A DNA stretch of 64,000 nucleotides from Vreelandella piezotolerans. GTDB lineage: Bacteria; Pseudomonadota; Gammaproteobacteria; Pseudomonadales; Halomonadaceae. Of this stretch, positions 16,746 through 25,061 are shown in pieces. Under the pieces are notes generated by a model, which was not told the DNA's origin, ran no database searches, and saw only the letters and a program-made list of their open reading frames with translations. The number at the start of each line of letters is the position of its first letter. Position 1 is the stretch's first letter. The position numbers and the translations under genes are program-made. The stretch covers positions 3,534,001-3,598,000 of the forward strand of contig NZ_CP048602.1 of the NCBI RefSeq assembly GCF_012427705.1, in the 5' to 3' direction.

Positions 16746-17648
16746 ATGGAGCTACGCCATCTTAGATACTTCTGCGTGGTTGCCGAAGAGCTAAACTTCA
16801 CGTCTGCCGCAGAGCGGCTCCATATGTCGCAACCTCCGCTTTCTCGTCAGATCAAGCAGTTGGAGCAAGAGGTAGGCACGGAACTGTTCGAGCGCAGTTC
16901 ACGAGGCCTACAGCTCACCCCATCAGGCATTTTCTTTCAACAACACGCCATACAAATATTAGAAAAAGTCGATGTTACGGTGGAGGCTACTCGCCATATG
17001 GCGCGCCATAAACGTCAGCTATTTGGGATTGGCTTTGTGCCTTCGGTTTTCTATGGGCAGTTGCCCACGCTCGTGCGTGATTTAAGACAAATGGACAATG
17101 TCGAGCTATCGTTAGCGGAGCTGACGACGGTGCAGCAAATTCAGGCTTTGAAAGCCGGGCGGATCGATATGGGGTTTGGCCGTATCAGAATCGACGACCC
17201 CGATGTGGAGCAGGACATTCTTTTCGAGGAGCCCATTATCGCGGCGTTACCCAGCGGCCACCCGCTCGAAGGAACGACCCCCAGCTGTGAAGAGCTTGCC
17301 CGCTACCCCCTCATTCTCTTTCCCGCCAAACCACGCCCGAGCTTAGCCGACATGGTACTTGGCATTTTTCGTAGGCGAGGCTTGAAGGTTCAGGTCTTTC
17401 AAGAAGCGAACGAGGTGCAAACGGCACTCAGCCTCGTCGCTTCTGGCATTGGCATCACGCTCGTACCGGAACAAGTCAAGCGTGTGCAGCGAGATGGCAT
17501 CACCTATGTCTATTTAGCGGATAGCAGTATCACTTCCCCCGTTATCTGTAGCCGTCGCCGTGGTGAAAAGCCATCTCACGTCATGCAAACGGCCAATGCC
17601 ATTTTGGATGTGCTAGTCGATAACCGACGCTCGGGACGGTATCCGTAG
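16746..17648 (+). CDS. BenM/CatM-like LysR regulator of benzoate and catechol genes
   Basis: A 300-residue LysR-type regulator. MELRHLRYFCVVAEELNF, then AAERLHMSQPPLSRQIKQLE, is the winged helix-turn-helix of the BenM/CatM/CatR group. The effector domain has the diagnostic order GIGFVPSVFYGQLP then QIQALKAGRIDMGFGRI, closely parallel to CatM. Family members bind cis,cis-muconate (BenM also benzoate) and activate ben and cat operons. The ATG at 16746 follows AGGAGGT; an upstream in-frame ATG at 16683 lacks such support. The operator over its ribosome-binding site suggests self-repression. It lies 10 kb from benA but next to usp and BenE-family genes. Whether it is closer to BenM or CatM cannot be told by eye. 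Confidence 0.87.
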   Translation: MELRHLRYFCVVAEELNFTSAAERLHMSQPPLSRQIKQLEQEVGTELFERSSRGLQLTPSGIFFQQHAIQILEKVDVTVEATRHMARHKRQLFGIGFVPSVFYGQLPTLVRDLRQMDNVELSLAELTTVQQIQALKAGRIDMGFGRIRIDDPDVEQDILFEEPIIAALPSGHPLEGTTPSCEELARYPLILFPAKPRPSLADMVLGIFRRRGLKVQVFQEANEVQTALSLVASGIGITLVPEQVKRVQRDGITYVYLADSSITSPVICSRRRGEKPSHVMQTANAILDVLVDNRRSGRYP

Positions 17649-17668
17649 CCTCACACGCATCGATCGCA

Positions 17669-18475
17669 CTAGGGACGGAGCACGACGACCGGGCACGGCG
17701 CTTCATGAACGACCTCGTGACTGACGCTGCCTGCCACTACCTGAGAAAGGCCGCTGCGGCCATGGGTCGTCATCGCCAGCATGGTATGGTGACTATCTGC
17801 TAGGTAGCTCACGATAGACGCCGCTGGGTCGCCATGAAGCACCTCCCAGTCAACCTCCAGTGCTTGGTCTTTTCCAACGCGGCGCGCCAACCCCGATAAA
17901 TACGCCGACTCCGAGACATCGGCGGGGGCCAACGATGTCGGTTTGTTGAACGTTGGGGTATCGAGTACTTGTAGCAGCTGTAAGCGCGCGCCTAATCGTT
18001 TGGCTAGTTCGGCCGCATGGGGCAGCATTTTTTCAGAGAGTGCAGACCCATCGACACATACCGCCAATACATCGACGTGCTGGTGAGCGCGACCACTATA
18101 ACGTGGTCCGCATAAAAAAACGGGCCGTCGAGAACGCCGAACCACGCCAGCCGTCACGCTTCCGATCAGCATTTCCGGCACCGGGCGACGTCCATGAGCC
18201 ATCATGCATACCCCCACCTCCTCCCGATTGGCCAGCGCTCCCAGGTAGTCCTTGACGCTGTGATGAGCAATCACTTCCAGCGCCATATCGTCGACACGTT
18301 GCGCCTTGAGGCGTGCTTTTAGCAGCGCCGAACGTGAACTGACGTCTGCTTGTTCGAGCACCACGGAGACGGCCTTCATCTCTACGCCCAGCTGCGACGC
18401 GAGGCGTCGACCAAATTCGATGGAGGTCACCGCTCCTTCACTGTCATCAATAGCCACGACGATCGTCTTCATCAT
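17669..18475 (-). CDS. Tandem-domain universal stress protein
   Basis: A 268-residue protein with two UspA-like domains. The second domain (about 140-268) keeps the ATP-loop pattern in MTTHGRSGLSQVVAGSVSHEV; the first (about 1-135) has a related but weaker motif (MMAHGRRPVPEMLIGSVTAGV). Such proteins resemble UspE. It lies 34 bp downstream of a BenE-family gene on the same strand and is probably cotranscribed with it. The two near-adjacent ATG codons at 18475 and 18472 both follow GGAGAGGA. With the single-domain usp at 16131, it flanks the BenM/CatM-like gene. Confidence 0.87.
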   Translation of the reverse strand: MMKTIVVAIDDSEGAVTSIEFGRRLASQLGVEMKAVSVVLEQADVSSRSALLKARLKAQRVDDMALEVIAHHSVKDYLGALANREEVGVCMMAHGRRPVPEMLIGSVTAGVVRRSRRPVFLCGPRYSGRAHQHVDVLAVCVDGSALSEKMLPHAAELAKRLGARLQLLQVLDTPTFNKPTSLAPADVSESAYLSGLARRVGKDQALEVDWEVLHGDPAASIVSYLADSHHTMLAMTTHGRSGLSQVVAGSVSHEVVHEAPCPVVVLRP

Positions 18476-18509
18476 TCCTCTCCAGTGACGGTGTCAGCCG
18501 CCTTTGTTG

Positions 18510-19697
18510 TTATTGCGTGTCATTGTTCAGTGGCGCAAAGCGCCGGTGCAGTAGGTTGTACGCCAGTCCGCCAACGACCACGCCCCAGAAAGCCGACCCG
18601 AGCCCCAAAAAGCTCACCCCGGATGCCGTGGCGACGAAGGTCAACACCGAGGCTTCCAAGTGGCTCTTCTCGGCGGCGAACGCGCTGATGTTGCTGCTTA
18701 TCGCCCCCATCAACGCCAGTCCCGCCAGTACCGCCACGAAGGCATTCGGCAGCGAAGTAAATAGCGCCACGATGGTGCCTGCAAACAGACCGCCCACGAG
18801 ATAGAACACACCGTTGGCCACGCCGGCAACGTAGCGCTTGTCCGGATCTTCATGCGCTTCTTTGCTGGTGCAGATTGCGGCGGTAATGGCCGCGATCACC
18901 GTCGTGATGCCGCCAAAAAAGGCTGTCAGCAGCGACGTTACGCTGGCCACCGTGACAATGGGCTTGGCAGGCGTCGTGTAGCCCGAGGTACGCAATATCG
19001 CCATGCCCGGTAGGAACTGGCCCGTCAGGCTGACGAGTACCAGCGGTATCGCCAAGCTCAAGGTCGCCTTCCATGTCCAATCGGGCTGGATGAACTGCGG
19101 CTGCGCCAACTGAACGCCGACACCCTCGAGGCTGGCTCCCTCCAAGAGAACCGCCAACACGACACCGACCAACAATAGGCAAATCAAGCTGTAGCGCGGC
19201 GTCAGACGTTTGAAAACCAGATAAGCGATCATCATTCCAATCACCAACGTCGGCACATTGCGCAACGACTCGAAGATGCCGACGCCGAATTGGAACAAGA
19301 TGCCGGCCATCATGGCACTGGCAATGCCGGGAGGAATCAGCTGGATGATACGATCGAACGATCCGGTGATGCCGATCACGAATAACAGGATGGCGGCCGT
19401 CAGGTAAGCGCCCACCGCTTCGTTGAGCGACAGCTCTGGAAAAAGCGTCACCAACAGGGCGGTTCCCGGCGCCGACCACGCGGTCACCACCGGCACCTTC
19501 AACCACATGCTCAGCAAAATCCCCGAGATGGCGGCCCCCATGGAGATGGCCCAGACCCAGGAGGTCATCATCGTGCTCGAGATGTCAGCACTCTGAGCGG
19601 CCTGAAAAAAGATGGCCAGCGGTCCAGAGTACGAGACCAGCACGGCCACGAAGCCTGCGGTGATCGCAGACACCGACCAGTCTTTGTGTAATTGCAT
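18510..19697 (-). CDS. Second BenE-family benzoate/H+ symporter
   Basis: A 395-residue membrane protein of the BenE family (benzoate:proton symport), with about twelve helices. The start KDWSVSAITAGFVAVLVSYSGPLAIFFQAA (in part) and PVVTAWSAPGTALLVT are typical. It is clearly not a copy of the benE at 27990: the two differ throughout. It may prefer another aromatic acid. I chose the ATG at 19697; a GTG two codons upstream is possible, and no strong Shine-Dalgarno is visible. It follows livF by 78 bp, across a strong hairpin, and precedes the tandem usp. Confidence 0.85.
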   Translation of the reverse strand: MQLHKDWSVSAITAGFVAVLVSYSGPLAIFFQAAQSADISSTMMTSWVWAISMGAAISGILLSMWLKVPVVTAWSAPGTALLVTLFPELSLNEAVGAYLTAAILLFVIGITGSFDRIIQLIPPGIASAMMAGILFQFGVGIFESLRNVPTLVIGMMIAYLVFKRLTPRYSLICLLLVGVVLAVLLEGASLEGVGVQLAQPQFIQPDWTWKATLSLAIPLVLVSLTGQFLPGMAILRTSGYTTPAKPIVTVASVTSLLTAFFGGITTVIAAITAAICTSKEAHEDPDKRYVAGVANGVFYLVGGLFAGTIVALFTSLPNAFVAVLAGLALMGAISSNISAFAAEKSHLEASVLTFVATASGVSFLGLGSAFWGVVVGGLAYNLLHRRFAPLNNDTQ

Positions 19698-19737
19698 ACC
19701 CACAGTATCCCAACGCGATTAAGGGTCACTACCCTGT

Positions 19738-19779
19738 GTAATGGCCTGGCAAAGAGAGCTCGGCCAGGCCTTCCATTAC
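19738..19779. terminator. Long hairpin between livF and the BenE-family gene
   Basis: GTAATGG-CCTGGC (19738-19750) pairs with GCCAGG and CCATTAC (19763-19768 and 19773-19779), leaving a 4-nt bulge and a 12-nt loop. It overlaps the livF stop codon. No U-run follows on the minus strand, so it may be a processing or attenuation site rather than a full terminator. Confidence 0.45.
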
Positions 19780-20507
19780 GCAACGCCCAGGTGCGTTTCC
19801 AACAGTCCTGGGTTATTCCTGAGCCCCTGTGAATCACCGCTGTACTTCACTTCCCCTTTCACTAACAGCAAGTGCTTCTCAGCCACTTCCAGCAGGTTAT
19901 CGATGTTTTTATCGACGATGATCGTCGAGATGCCCGTGGCCTTGATAGTGCGAATGATGTTCCAGATTTCATCGCGTATCAGCGGCGCCAAGCCTTCGGT
20001 GGCTTCATCGAGGATCATCAGATCGGGGTTCGTCGTCAGCGCTCGACCAATCGAGAGCATCTGCTGCTCCCCGCCCGACAGCAGCGCGCCATCATGGTTC
20101 ATGCGTTGCCCCAGGCGCGGAAACGTGTCCAGCACGCGTTCCATGGTCCAGGGGGTCTCTCCCCGCTCATTGGGGCGCGCCGCCATAATGAGATGCTCAC
20201 GCACGCTGATCCCAGGAAAGATGCCACGCCCTTCGGGTACGTAGCCGATTCCCTGACGCATCAACTGCCATGGGCGTCGTTTCGCGGTCGACACGCCCTT
20301 GATATAAACGTCCCCACGGCGTGGTGGCACAAAACCGAGGATCGACTTCAACGTGGTGGTTTTTCCCATGCCGTTACGCCCTAACAAACTGAGCGTCTCT
20401 CCGGGCATTAGGGTCACATCGACGCCGTGCAACACATGGCTTTCGCCATAGTAGGCGTGCAGCCCGCGGGCTTCGATGAGGGGAGTCACGGTTGCGTCTG
20501 TGGTCAT
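19776..20507 (-). CDS. LivF-type ABC ATPase (branched-chain/aromatic importer)
   Basis: A 243-residue ATPase of the LivF/HAAT group. Walker A GRNGMGKTT (about 45), signature LLSGGEQQMLSIGRAL (about 145) and Walker B DLMILDEATEGLAP are present. It energises import by the LivH/LivM pair encoded upstream. It overlaps livG by 4 nt (ATGA) with AAGGAG before it. The system lies directly behind catA1-benA1-benB1, so an aromatic acid such as benzoate is a likelier cargo than branched-chain amino acids; similar HAAT systems serve aromatic acids in other bacteria. Confidence 0.9.
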   Translation of the reverse strand: MTTDATVTPLIEARGLHAYYGESHVLHGVDVTLMPGETLSLLGRNGMGKTTTLKSILGFVPPRRGDVYIKGVSTAKRRPWQLMRQGIGYVPEGRGIFPGISVREHLIMAARPNERGETPWTMERVLDTFPRLGQRMNHDGALLSGGEQQMLSIGRALTTNPDLMILDEATEGLAPLIRDEIWNIIRTIKATGISTIIVDKNIDNLLEVAEKHLLLVKGEVKYSGDSQGLRNNPGLLETHLGVA

Positions 20508-21271
20508 GCGGTTACTCCTTCGTCGTGACGTCCCAAGTAGACATCGCGCACCTTGTCGCTGGTACGTATCTGCTCCGTCGGGCCGCTTTCTAGGACACAG
20601 CCATCGACCATGACCGTGATGCGATTGGCCAAGCGGAAAACCGAATCCATATCGTGCTCGATCAACACTAGGGTGTAGCGGTCGGTCAAACTGGCGAGCA
20701 GCTCCGTGACCTGCGCCGTCTCTTCACGCCCCATGCCGGCCATCGGTTCGTCCAGCAGCATCAAGGAGGGTGCCGTAGCCAGCACCATGGCGATCTGAAG
20801 CTGGCGCTGCTCGCCGTAACTCATGTCCGAGGCGGTCGTGTGCGCCCGGTGGTTCAGCTGACAGGTTTCCAGCACCTCTTGGGCGCGCTCGCTCACCTGC
20901 TGCGCCGTGTGACGGGAACGCCAGCTGCCCAACACGCCGCCCATATGGATGCGTGCCGCTAGCTCACAATTCTGCAAGCAGCTAAGGCGTGGAAAAATAT
21001 TGGTTTTCTGATGGCTGCGCCCAATGCCCAAGCGTGCAATTTGGCGAGCACTTTTGCCTTGAATCGCTTTTTGTCGATAGAGCACCTGGCCTTCCGACGG
21101 GGGGATCTCACCGGAGAGCAAATTGATCAAGGTGCTTTTGCCGGCGCCGTTGGGGCCCAAAATTGCATGTATTTCGTGGGCTTTCACATCAAAGTCCACG
21201 TCATTGACGGCAACGAGGCCACCAAAACGACGCGTCAAGCCCTGGGTGGCTAATACGATGTCATCACTCAT
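20504..21271 (-). CDS. LivG-type ABC ATPase (branched-chain/aromatic importer)
   Basis: A 255-residue ATPase, partner of the LivF-type subunit. Walker A GPNGAGKST (about 38), signature MSYGEQRQLQIAMVL (about 155) and Walker B LMLLDEPMAGMGREE are present; the Y in SYGE is typical of LivG. The C-terminal extension after the H-loop (LIEHDMD) also fits LivG. It is separated from livM by only 2 nt. Confidence 0.9.
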   Translation of the reverse strand: MSDDIVLATQGLTRRFGGLVAVNDVDFDVKAHEIHAILGPNGAGKSTLINLLSGEIPPSEGQVLYRQKAIQGKSARQIARLGIGRSHQKTNIFPRLSCLQNCELAARIHMGGVLGSWRSRHTAQQVSERAQEVLETCQLNHRAHTTASDMSYGEQRQLQIAMVLATAPSLMLLDEPMAGMGREETAQVTELLASLTDRYTLVLIEHDMDSVFRLANRITVMVDGCVLESGPTEQIRTSDKVRDVYLGRHDEGVTA

Positions 21272-21273
21272 GG

Positions 21274-22329
21274 CTAGTCCACCTTACTCTGTGTCACGGG
21301 CTGGGCGGAGACGGTCGCCTTTTCCGGCGCGTCATTGGCTGTCGTGCGGCGTTTGCGTGCCCAGGGAGGCGCGATCATCAGGCCTGCCACACCGCGCGGC
21401 AGCACCAACACTGCCACGATGATGGTCAGCCCCATCAAAATGGGCCAATGTGTCGTGGCATGCTCATAGACGAACAGCAGTATTTCATACGCGAAGGCAC
21501 CTAGAATGGGGCCAAAGATGGTGCCTATGCCGCCCAGAATCAGCATCATCAGTACCTCGCCGGACGTGTGCCAGCCGAGCTGGGCTGGATTGGCGAAGCC
21601 GTACTGCATCGCCGCCAGCATGCCGGCAATCGAAGCCATCACCCCGGCAATCACGAAAGCGATCAGCTTGTAACCACTGGTGGCATAGCCCAGGGCCTGC
21701 ATGCGGTGCTCGTTATCATGAATGCCGTCCAGCACCTGACCGAAGTAGGAGCGGGTCAGCCAGCGCAGAAAGAGGTACCCCGCCAACAGCGTTGCCAGGC
21801 AGAAGTAGAAGAAACTGTAAGGGTCATCCAAATCGACTAGCAGGGTATCGCCCACGGCCAAGCTGGGGCGGAACATGATGAAGACACCATCGGTGCCCCC
21901 CGCGAACTGAGACGTGCTAATGAAGTAGTAAAGCATCTGACCGAACGCCAGCGTCGTCATGATGAAGAAGATACCTTTGGTGCGAATGACCAAGAGGCCG
22001 ACGATGAGCCCAACACAGGCCGACACGCCGATCACCAGAGGCAGCATCCACCACATGGAGGCTGGGCTAAAGTCAGGGCTGGCGAGGGCAAGCGTATAGG
22101 CGCCTAACCCGAAAAAGAGCGCGTGCCCCAGGCTCACCAGACCCACGATGCCCACGAGCAAATCGAGGCTCATGGCAAACAGCGCGAGAATCAGCATCAA
22201 GGTCAGCTTCTCCAGCATGAAATTGGCCTGATTGCCGAAGACCGCCTCGCCCCACAGCGGAAAGGTTGCCACTAGCGCCGTCAGTACCAACATGAGGTAG
22301 GCAACGCGCTTGGGATATCTATGTAACAT
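21274..22329 (-). CDS. LivM-type ABC permease
   Basis: A 351-residue inner-membrane subunit with about ten hydrophobic helices. MSLDLLVGIVGLVSLGHALFFGLGAY is the conserved LivM start region (given here only as SLGHALFFGLGAY), and the EAA-like part near LGGIGTIFGPILGAF lies towards the C-terminus. The last about 30 residues are hydrophilic. GAGGAG precedes the ATG. It forms the channel with the LivH-type subunit. Confidence 0.9.
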   Translation of the reverse strand: MLHRYPKRVAYLMLVLTALVATFPLWGEAVFGNQANFMLEKLTLMLILALFAMSLDLLVGIVGLVSLGHALFFGLGAYTLALASPDFSPASMWWMLPLVIGVSACVGLIVGLLVIRTKGIFFIMTTLAFGQMLYYFISTSQFAGGTDGVFIMFRPSLAVGDTLLVDLDDPYSFFYFCLATLLAGYLFLRWLTRSYFGQVLDGIHDNEHRMQALGYATSGYKLIAFVIAGVMASIAGMLAAMQYGFANPAQLGWHTSGEVLMMLILGGIGTIFGPILGAFAYEILLFVYEHATTHWPILMGLTIIVAVLVLPRGVAGLMIAPPWARKRRTTANDAPEKATVSAQPVTQSKVD

Positions 22330-22341
22330 TGCTTGTTCTCC

Positions 22342-23202
22342 TCACGCGAAAAGACCGCGCGGTTTCACCAAAAGAACCGCTGCCATGATCAGGTAGATCA
22401 CCATGCTGGCGAGACTGGGAATGAGCACAGCGCCGAAGGTCGTGGCCATACCGATGATGATGGCCCCCCAAAAGGCACCCTTGATGGAGCCAATCCCCCC
22501 GATGACCACGACCACGAAGCAGGTGATCAAAATACTGTCACCCATGCCGGGGGCAATCGACGTGAGCGGCGCGGCAATCATGCCGGCAAAGGCGGTGAGC
22601 GCCACACCCACGCTAAAAATCAGTGTGAAGAGCGTACGGACATTGATACCGAGCCCCTCCACCATATCGCGATTCACGGCACCGGCCCGGATGATGATGC
22701 CCAGACGGGTATGGCGAATGACGCCATAGATGACGCCGGCCAACACCAGACAAACGCCCATGACGAAGAGCCGATAGACCGAATACTGCAGGTTGTCGGT
22801 GAGTTGGATACTGGCGTCGAACGGCGCAGGTACCGGCACGCGATGCACGTCGCCGCCCCAGATGATTCGCTGGGCTTCGTTGAGCACTAAAATCAACCCA
22901 AAGGTCAGCAGCACTTGATAGAGATGGTCGCGCTTGTAGAGCGTGTCGAGAAACAGCCGCTCGATGACCAGGCCGAGTGCGATAGCGATGGGGATCGCAA
23001 CCAAGATGGCCAACCAGAAGTTGCCGAAACGCATGGTCAGGTCATACACCAAATAGGCACCGATCATGTACATGGCACCATGGGCCAAATTGATGATGCC
23101 CATGATCCCAAAAATCAGCGTTAACCCACTGGCTATCAAAAACAGCAGCAACCCATACTGGAGCCCATTGAGCAGCTGGACACCAAAAAATGCGAGATCC
23201 AT
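22342..23202 (-). CDS. LivH-type ABC permease
   Basis: A 286-residue permease with about eight helices. The start MDLAFFGVQLLNGLQYGLLL, then GIMGIINLAHGAMYMIGAYL (N-A-H-G motif), is diagnostic of LivH. The late VVVIGGIGSIKGAFWGAI is the cytoplasmic coupling loop. I chose the ATG at 23202 because GGAGGGG lies just upstream; a frame open to 23250 has no such signal. It follows the binding-protein gene by 64 bp with a hairpin between. Confidence 0.9.
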   Translation of the reverse strand: MDLAFFGVQLLNGLQYGLLLFLIASGLTLIFGIMGIINLAHGAMYMIGAYLVYDLTMRFGNFWLAILVAIPIAIALGLVIERLFLDTLYKRDHLYQVLLTFGLILVLNEAQRIIWGGDVHRVPVPAPFDASIQLTDNLQYSVYRLFVMGVCLVLAGVIYGVIRHTRLGIIIRAGAVNRDMVEGLGINVRTLFTLIFSVGVALTAFAGMIAAPLTSIAPGMGDSILITCFVVVVIGGIGSIKGAFWGAIIIGMATTFGAVLIPSLASMVIYLIMAAVLLVKPRGLFA

Positions 23203-23224
23203 AAGACCCCTCCGAGCATAAAAG

Positions 23225-23248
23225 GGGAAGCGGGATTGCCCCGCTCCC
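23225..23248 (-). other. Intergenic hairpin after the binding-protein gene
   Basis: AGCGGG (23229-23234) pairs with CCCGCT (23240-23245), extended by GGG/CCC across a one-base bulge. It lies between the liv-type binding protein and livH. Hairpins here often stabilise the upstream mRNA so that the receptor is made in excess over the permease. Confidence 0.4.
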
Positions 23249-23266
23249 AAGCTGTACGAAGTGTCG

Positions 23267-24439
23267 TTACATCTGACAGGCGTCGTCGGGCACTTCTAGA
23301 TTCTCGGCAGCAATGCTGACGACCTCGTGCTTGCCGTCACGAATCTCGCGGAGGTAGACATTCTGGATGGGGTGGTGGGAATCCGAGAAGCTCATCGGAC
23401 CGCGCGGACTAGCTAACTGAACATTTGCCAAGACATCGATTAGTCGATCGCGGTCTGACGTGTCTCCACCGAGTACATTGAGCGCCTGGGCTAGCATCAT
23501 GCCGGTATCGTAGCCTTGCACCGCGTACGTATCCGGCGCTTCTCCGTAGGCGTCTTCATAGGCGGCCACGAACGAGCGGTTCGCGTCGTTTTCTAGCGTC
23601 TCTGCGTAATGAAGCGTGGTCATGACGCCTTCACCCGCATCGCCCAGGGCGGCTAGATTACCTTCGGTAAGGAACCCGGACCCCAGCAGCGGGATGCTCT
23701 CGTTGAGCCCCGCCGCCGCGTAATCCCTCACGAAGCTGACACCACCGCCCCCCGCGAAGAAGGTGTACACGGCATCCGGCTGAAGGCTGGCAATCTGCGT
23801 CAGGTAACTCTGGAATTCGGTGCTCGGAAACGGCACGAGAATTTGCTGGACGATGTCACCGCCTTCGGCGGTAAAGGCCTCTTCAAAGCCCTCCAGGTCT
23901 TCTTTCCCCCCTGCATAGTCCCAGGTAATGGTCACGATGTTTCTATGCCCTTGCTCGTAGGCCACTTTTCCCATGGGATAGCTGTCTTGCCACATACTAA
24001 AGGAGGTGCGAAACACGTTCGGCATGCACAGTTCGTTGGTCGCCGCCCCAAGCCCTGCATTCGGAATGATCGTAATGGCGCCGGTTTGTTTGGCCACGCG
24101 CAGCATGCCCATCGCCACGCCTGAGTGTACCGGACCTATCACGAAATCCACGTTGTCACCGTTGACCAAACGACTCATGTTTTGCGGAGCCTTGGAAGGA
24201 TCGGCTTCGGAATCCAACTCGACGTACTCGACGTCGCGACCGCCCAACTGCCCCCCCTCCTGCTCGATGGCCAGCTTCAAGCCGTTAGTGATGGCTTCGC
24301 CCAGCGCTGTATAGGTGCCTGAATAAGGCAGCATCAGCCCCAGTTTCACGGGATCTTCATTCGCCGAAAGGCCCATGGCCGACAGCGTCAGAGTGGTACC
24401 CAGAGCAGCAACGAGAGTGGTCTTTTTGACATTTTTCAT
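23267..24439 (-). CDS. Periplasmic binding protein of the Liv-type ABC importer
   Basis: A 390-residue secreted receptor of the Leu/Ile/Val-binding (HAAT, type I) fold. The N-terminus MKNVKKTTLVAALG with cleavage near SANE is a Sec signal. VKLGLMLPYSGTYTALGEAI and FVIGPVHSGVAMGM are typical of family members bound to aromatic or short organic acids. The ATG at 24439 is chosen because it gives a proper signal peptide; the reading frame is open to 24508. It lies 101 bp downstream of benB1, with no terminator seen between, so the importer is probably transcribed with catA1-benA1-benB1. Benzoate as ligand is inferred only from this context. Confidence 0.88.
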   Translation of the reverse strand: MKNVKKTTLVAALGTTLTLSAMGLSANEDPVKLGLMLPYSGTYTALGEAITNGLKLAIEQEGGQLGGRDVEYVELDSEADPSKAPQNMSRLVNGDNVDFVIGPVHSGVAMGMLRVAKQTGAITIIPNAGLGAATNELCMPNVFRTSFSMWQDSYPMGKVAYEQGHRNIVTITWDYAGGKEDLEGFEEAFTAEGGDIVQQILVPFPSTEFQSYLTQIASLQPDAVYTFFAGGGGVSFVRDYAAAGLNESIPLLGSGFLTEGNLAALGDAGEGVMTTLHYAETLENDANRSFVAAYEDAYGEAPDTYAVQGYDTGMMLAQALNVLGGDTSDRDRLIDVLANVQLASPRGPMSFSDSHHPIQNVYLREIRDGKHEVVSIAAENLEVPDDACQM

Positions 24440-24540
24440 TATGGATTCACCAGGATTGTGTTGTTTTAGATTGTTATGTCCATCGCGCTTCGCGTTGATG
24501 GAAGACACGATCAGCGACGTCCCTGTCTCATCGATGCGGC

Positions 24541-25029
24541 TTATACGTGATACACGTCGATGACTTGATGGATGTAGTCGTTGTTCAGCTGCACGACTTT
24601 TCTTGTGATTAGCGGGCGCTCGCCCGAGACGTCCAGGGTGTAGAAGCTCGTGCCGAAGAAGCTGTCCGTCTTCTTGTAGCGGTGGCTCAGCGTGTGCCAG
24701 TTGAACCGCAGCTCGGCCGTCTGGTCGTCTTGCGACAGGATTTCGAGGTTGGTCACCTGGTGCGTGGTGCGCGGCTCCGGCGTGCTCGCCCCGCTGCGCT
24801 CGGTCTTGATCCGGTAGACCCGATCTTCCAGCCCTTCGCGGTTGGGGTAGTAGATCAACGAGATCTCGCTGTGCGGATCGCGGGTGAGCTGATCATCGTC
24901 GTCCCAGGCGGGCATCCAGAACTCGGCGTCCTTACGATACAGCGCAAGCCACTCGTCCCACTCGCGGTCATCTAGTAGGCGCGCTTCGCGGTATAAAAAG
25001 GCTTGGATGTCGTGATAGCTGATGCTCAT
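24541..25029 (-). CDS. benB: Benzoate 1,2-dioxygenase beta subunit, copy 1
   Basis: The 162-residue small subunit of the benzoate 1,2-dioxygenase oxygenase component, an alpha3-beta3 enzyme. It has the NTF2-like fold of ring-hydroxylating dioxygenase beta subunits; YHDIQAFLYREARLLDDREW and DDQLTRDPHSEISLIYYPNR are typical. It has a structural role and no metal centre. GAGAGGAGAG precedes the ATG, and it follows benA by 32 bp. The protein is identical to the one at 31159-31647. No benC or benD follows this copy; the binding-protein gene of an ABC importer comes next. Confidence 0.94.
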   Translation of the reverse strand: MSISYHDIQAFLYREARLLDDREWDEWLALYRKDAEFWMPAWDDDDQLTRDPHSEISLIYYPNREGLEDRVYRIKTERSGASTPEPRTTHQVTNLEILSQDDQTAELRFNWHTLSHRYKKTDSFFGTSFYTLDVSGERPLITRKVVQLNNDYIHQVIDVYHV

Positions 25030-25061
25030 GGCGTTCTCTCCTCTCTTCTGGCATCGGACGT

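Noticed and set aside
19696..19708. ATAC-CCACA-GTAT at the start of the second BenE-family gene, similar to a BenM/CatM dyad
   Set aside because: The spacer is 5 nt instead of 7, it overlaps the start codon, and the CCAATAT companion block is absent. It was not counted as a fourth site.
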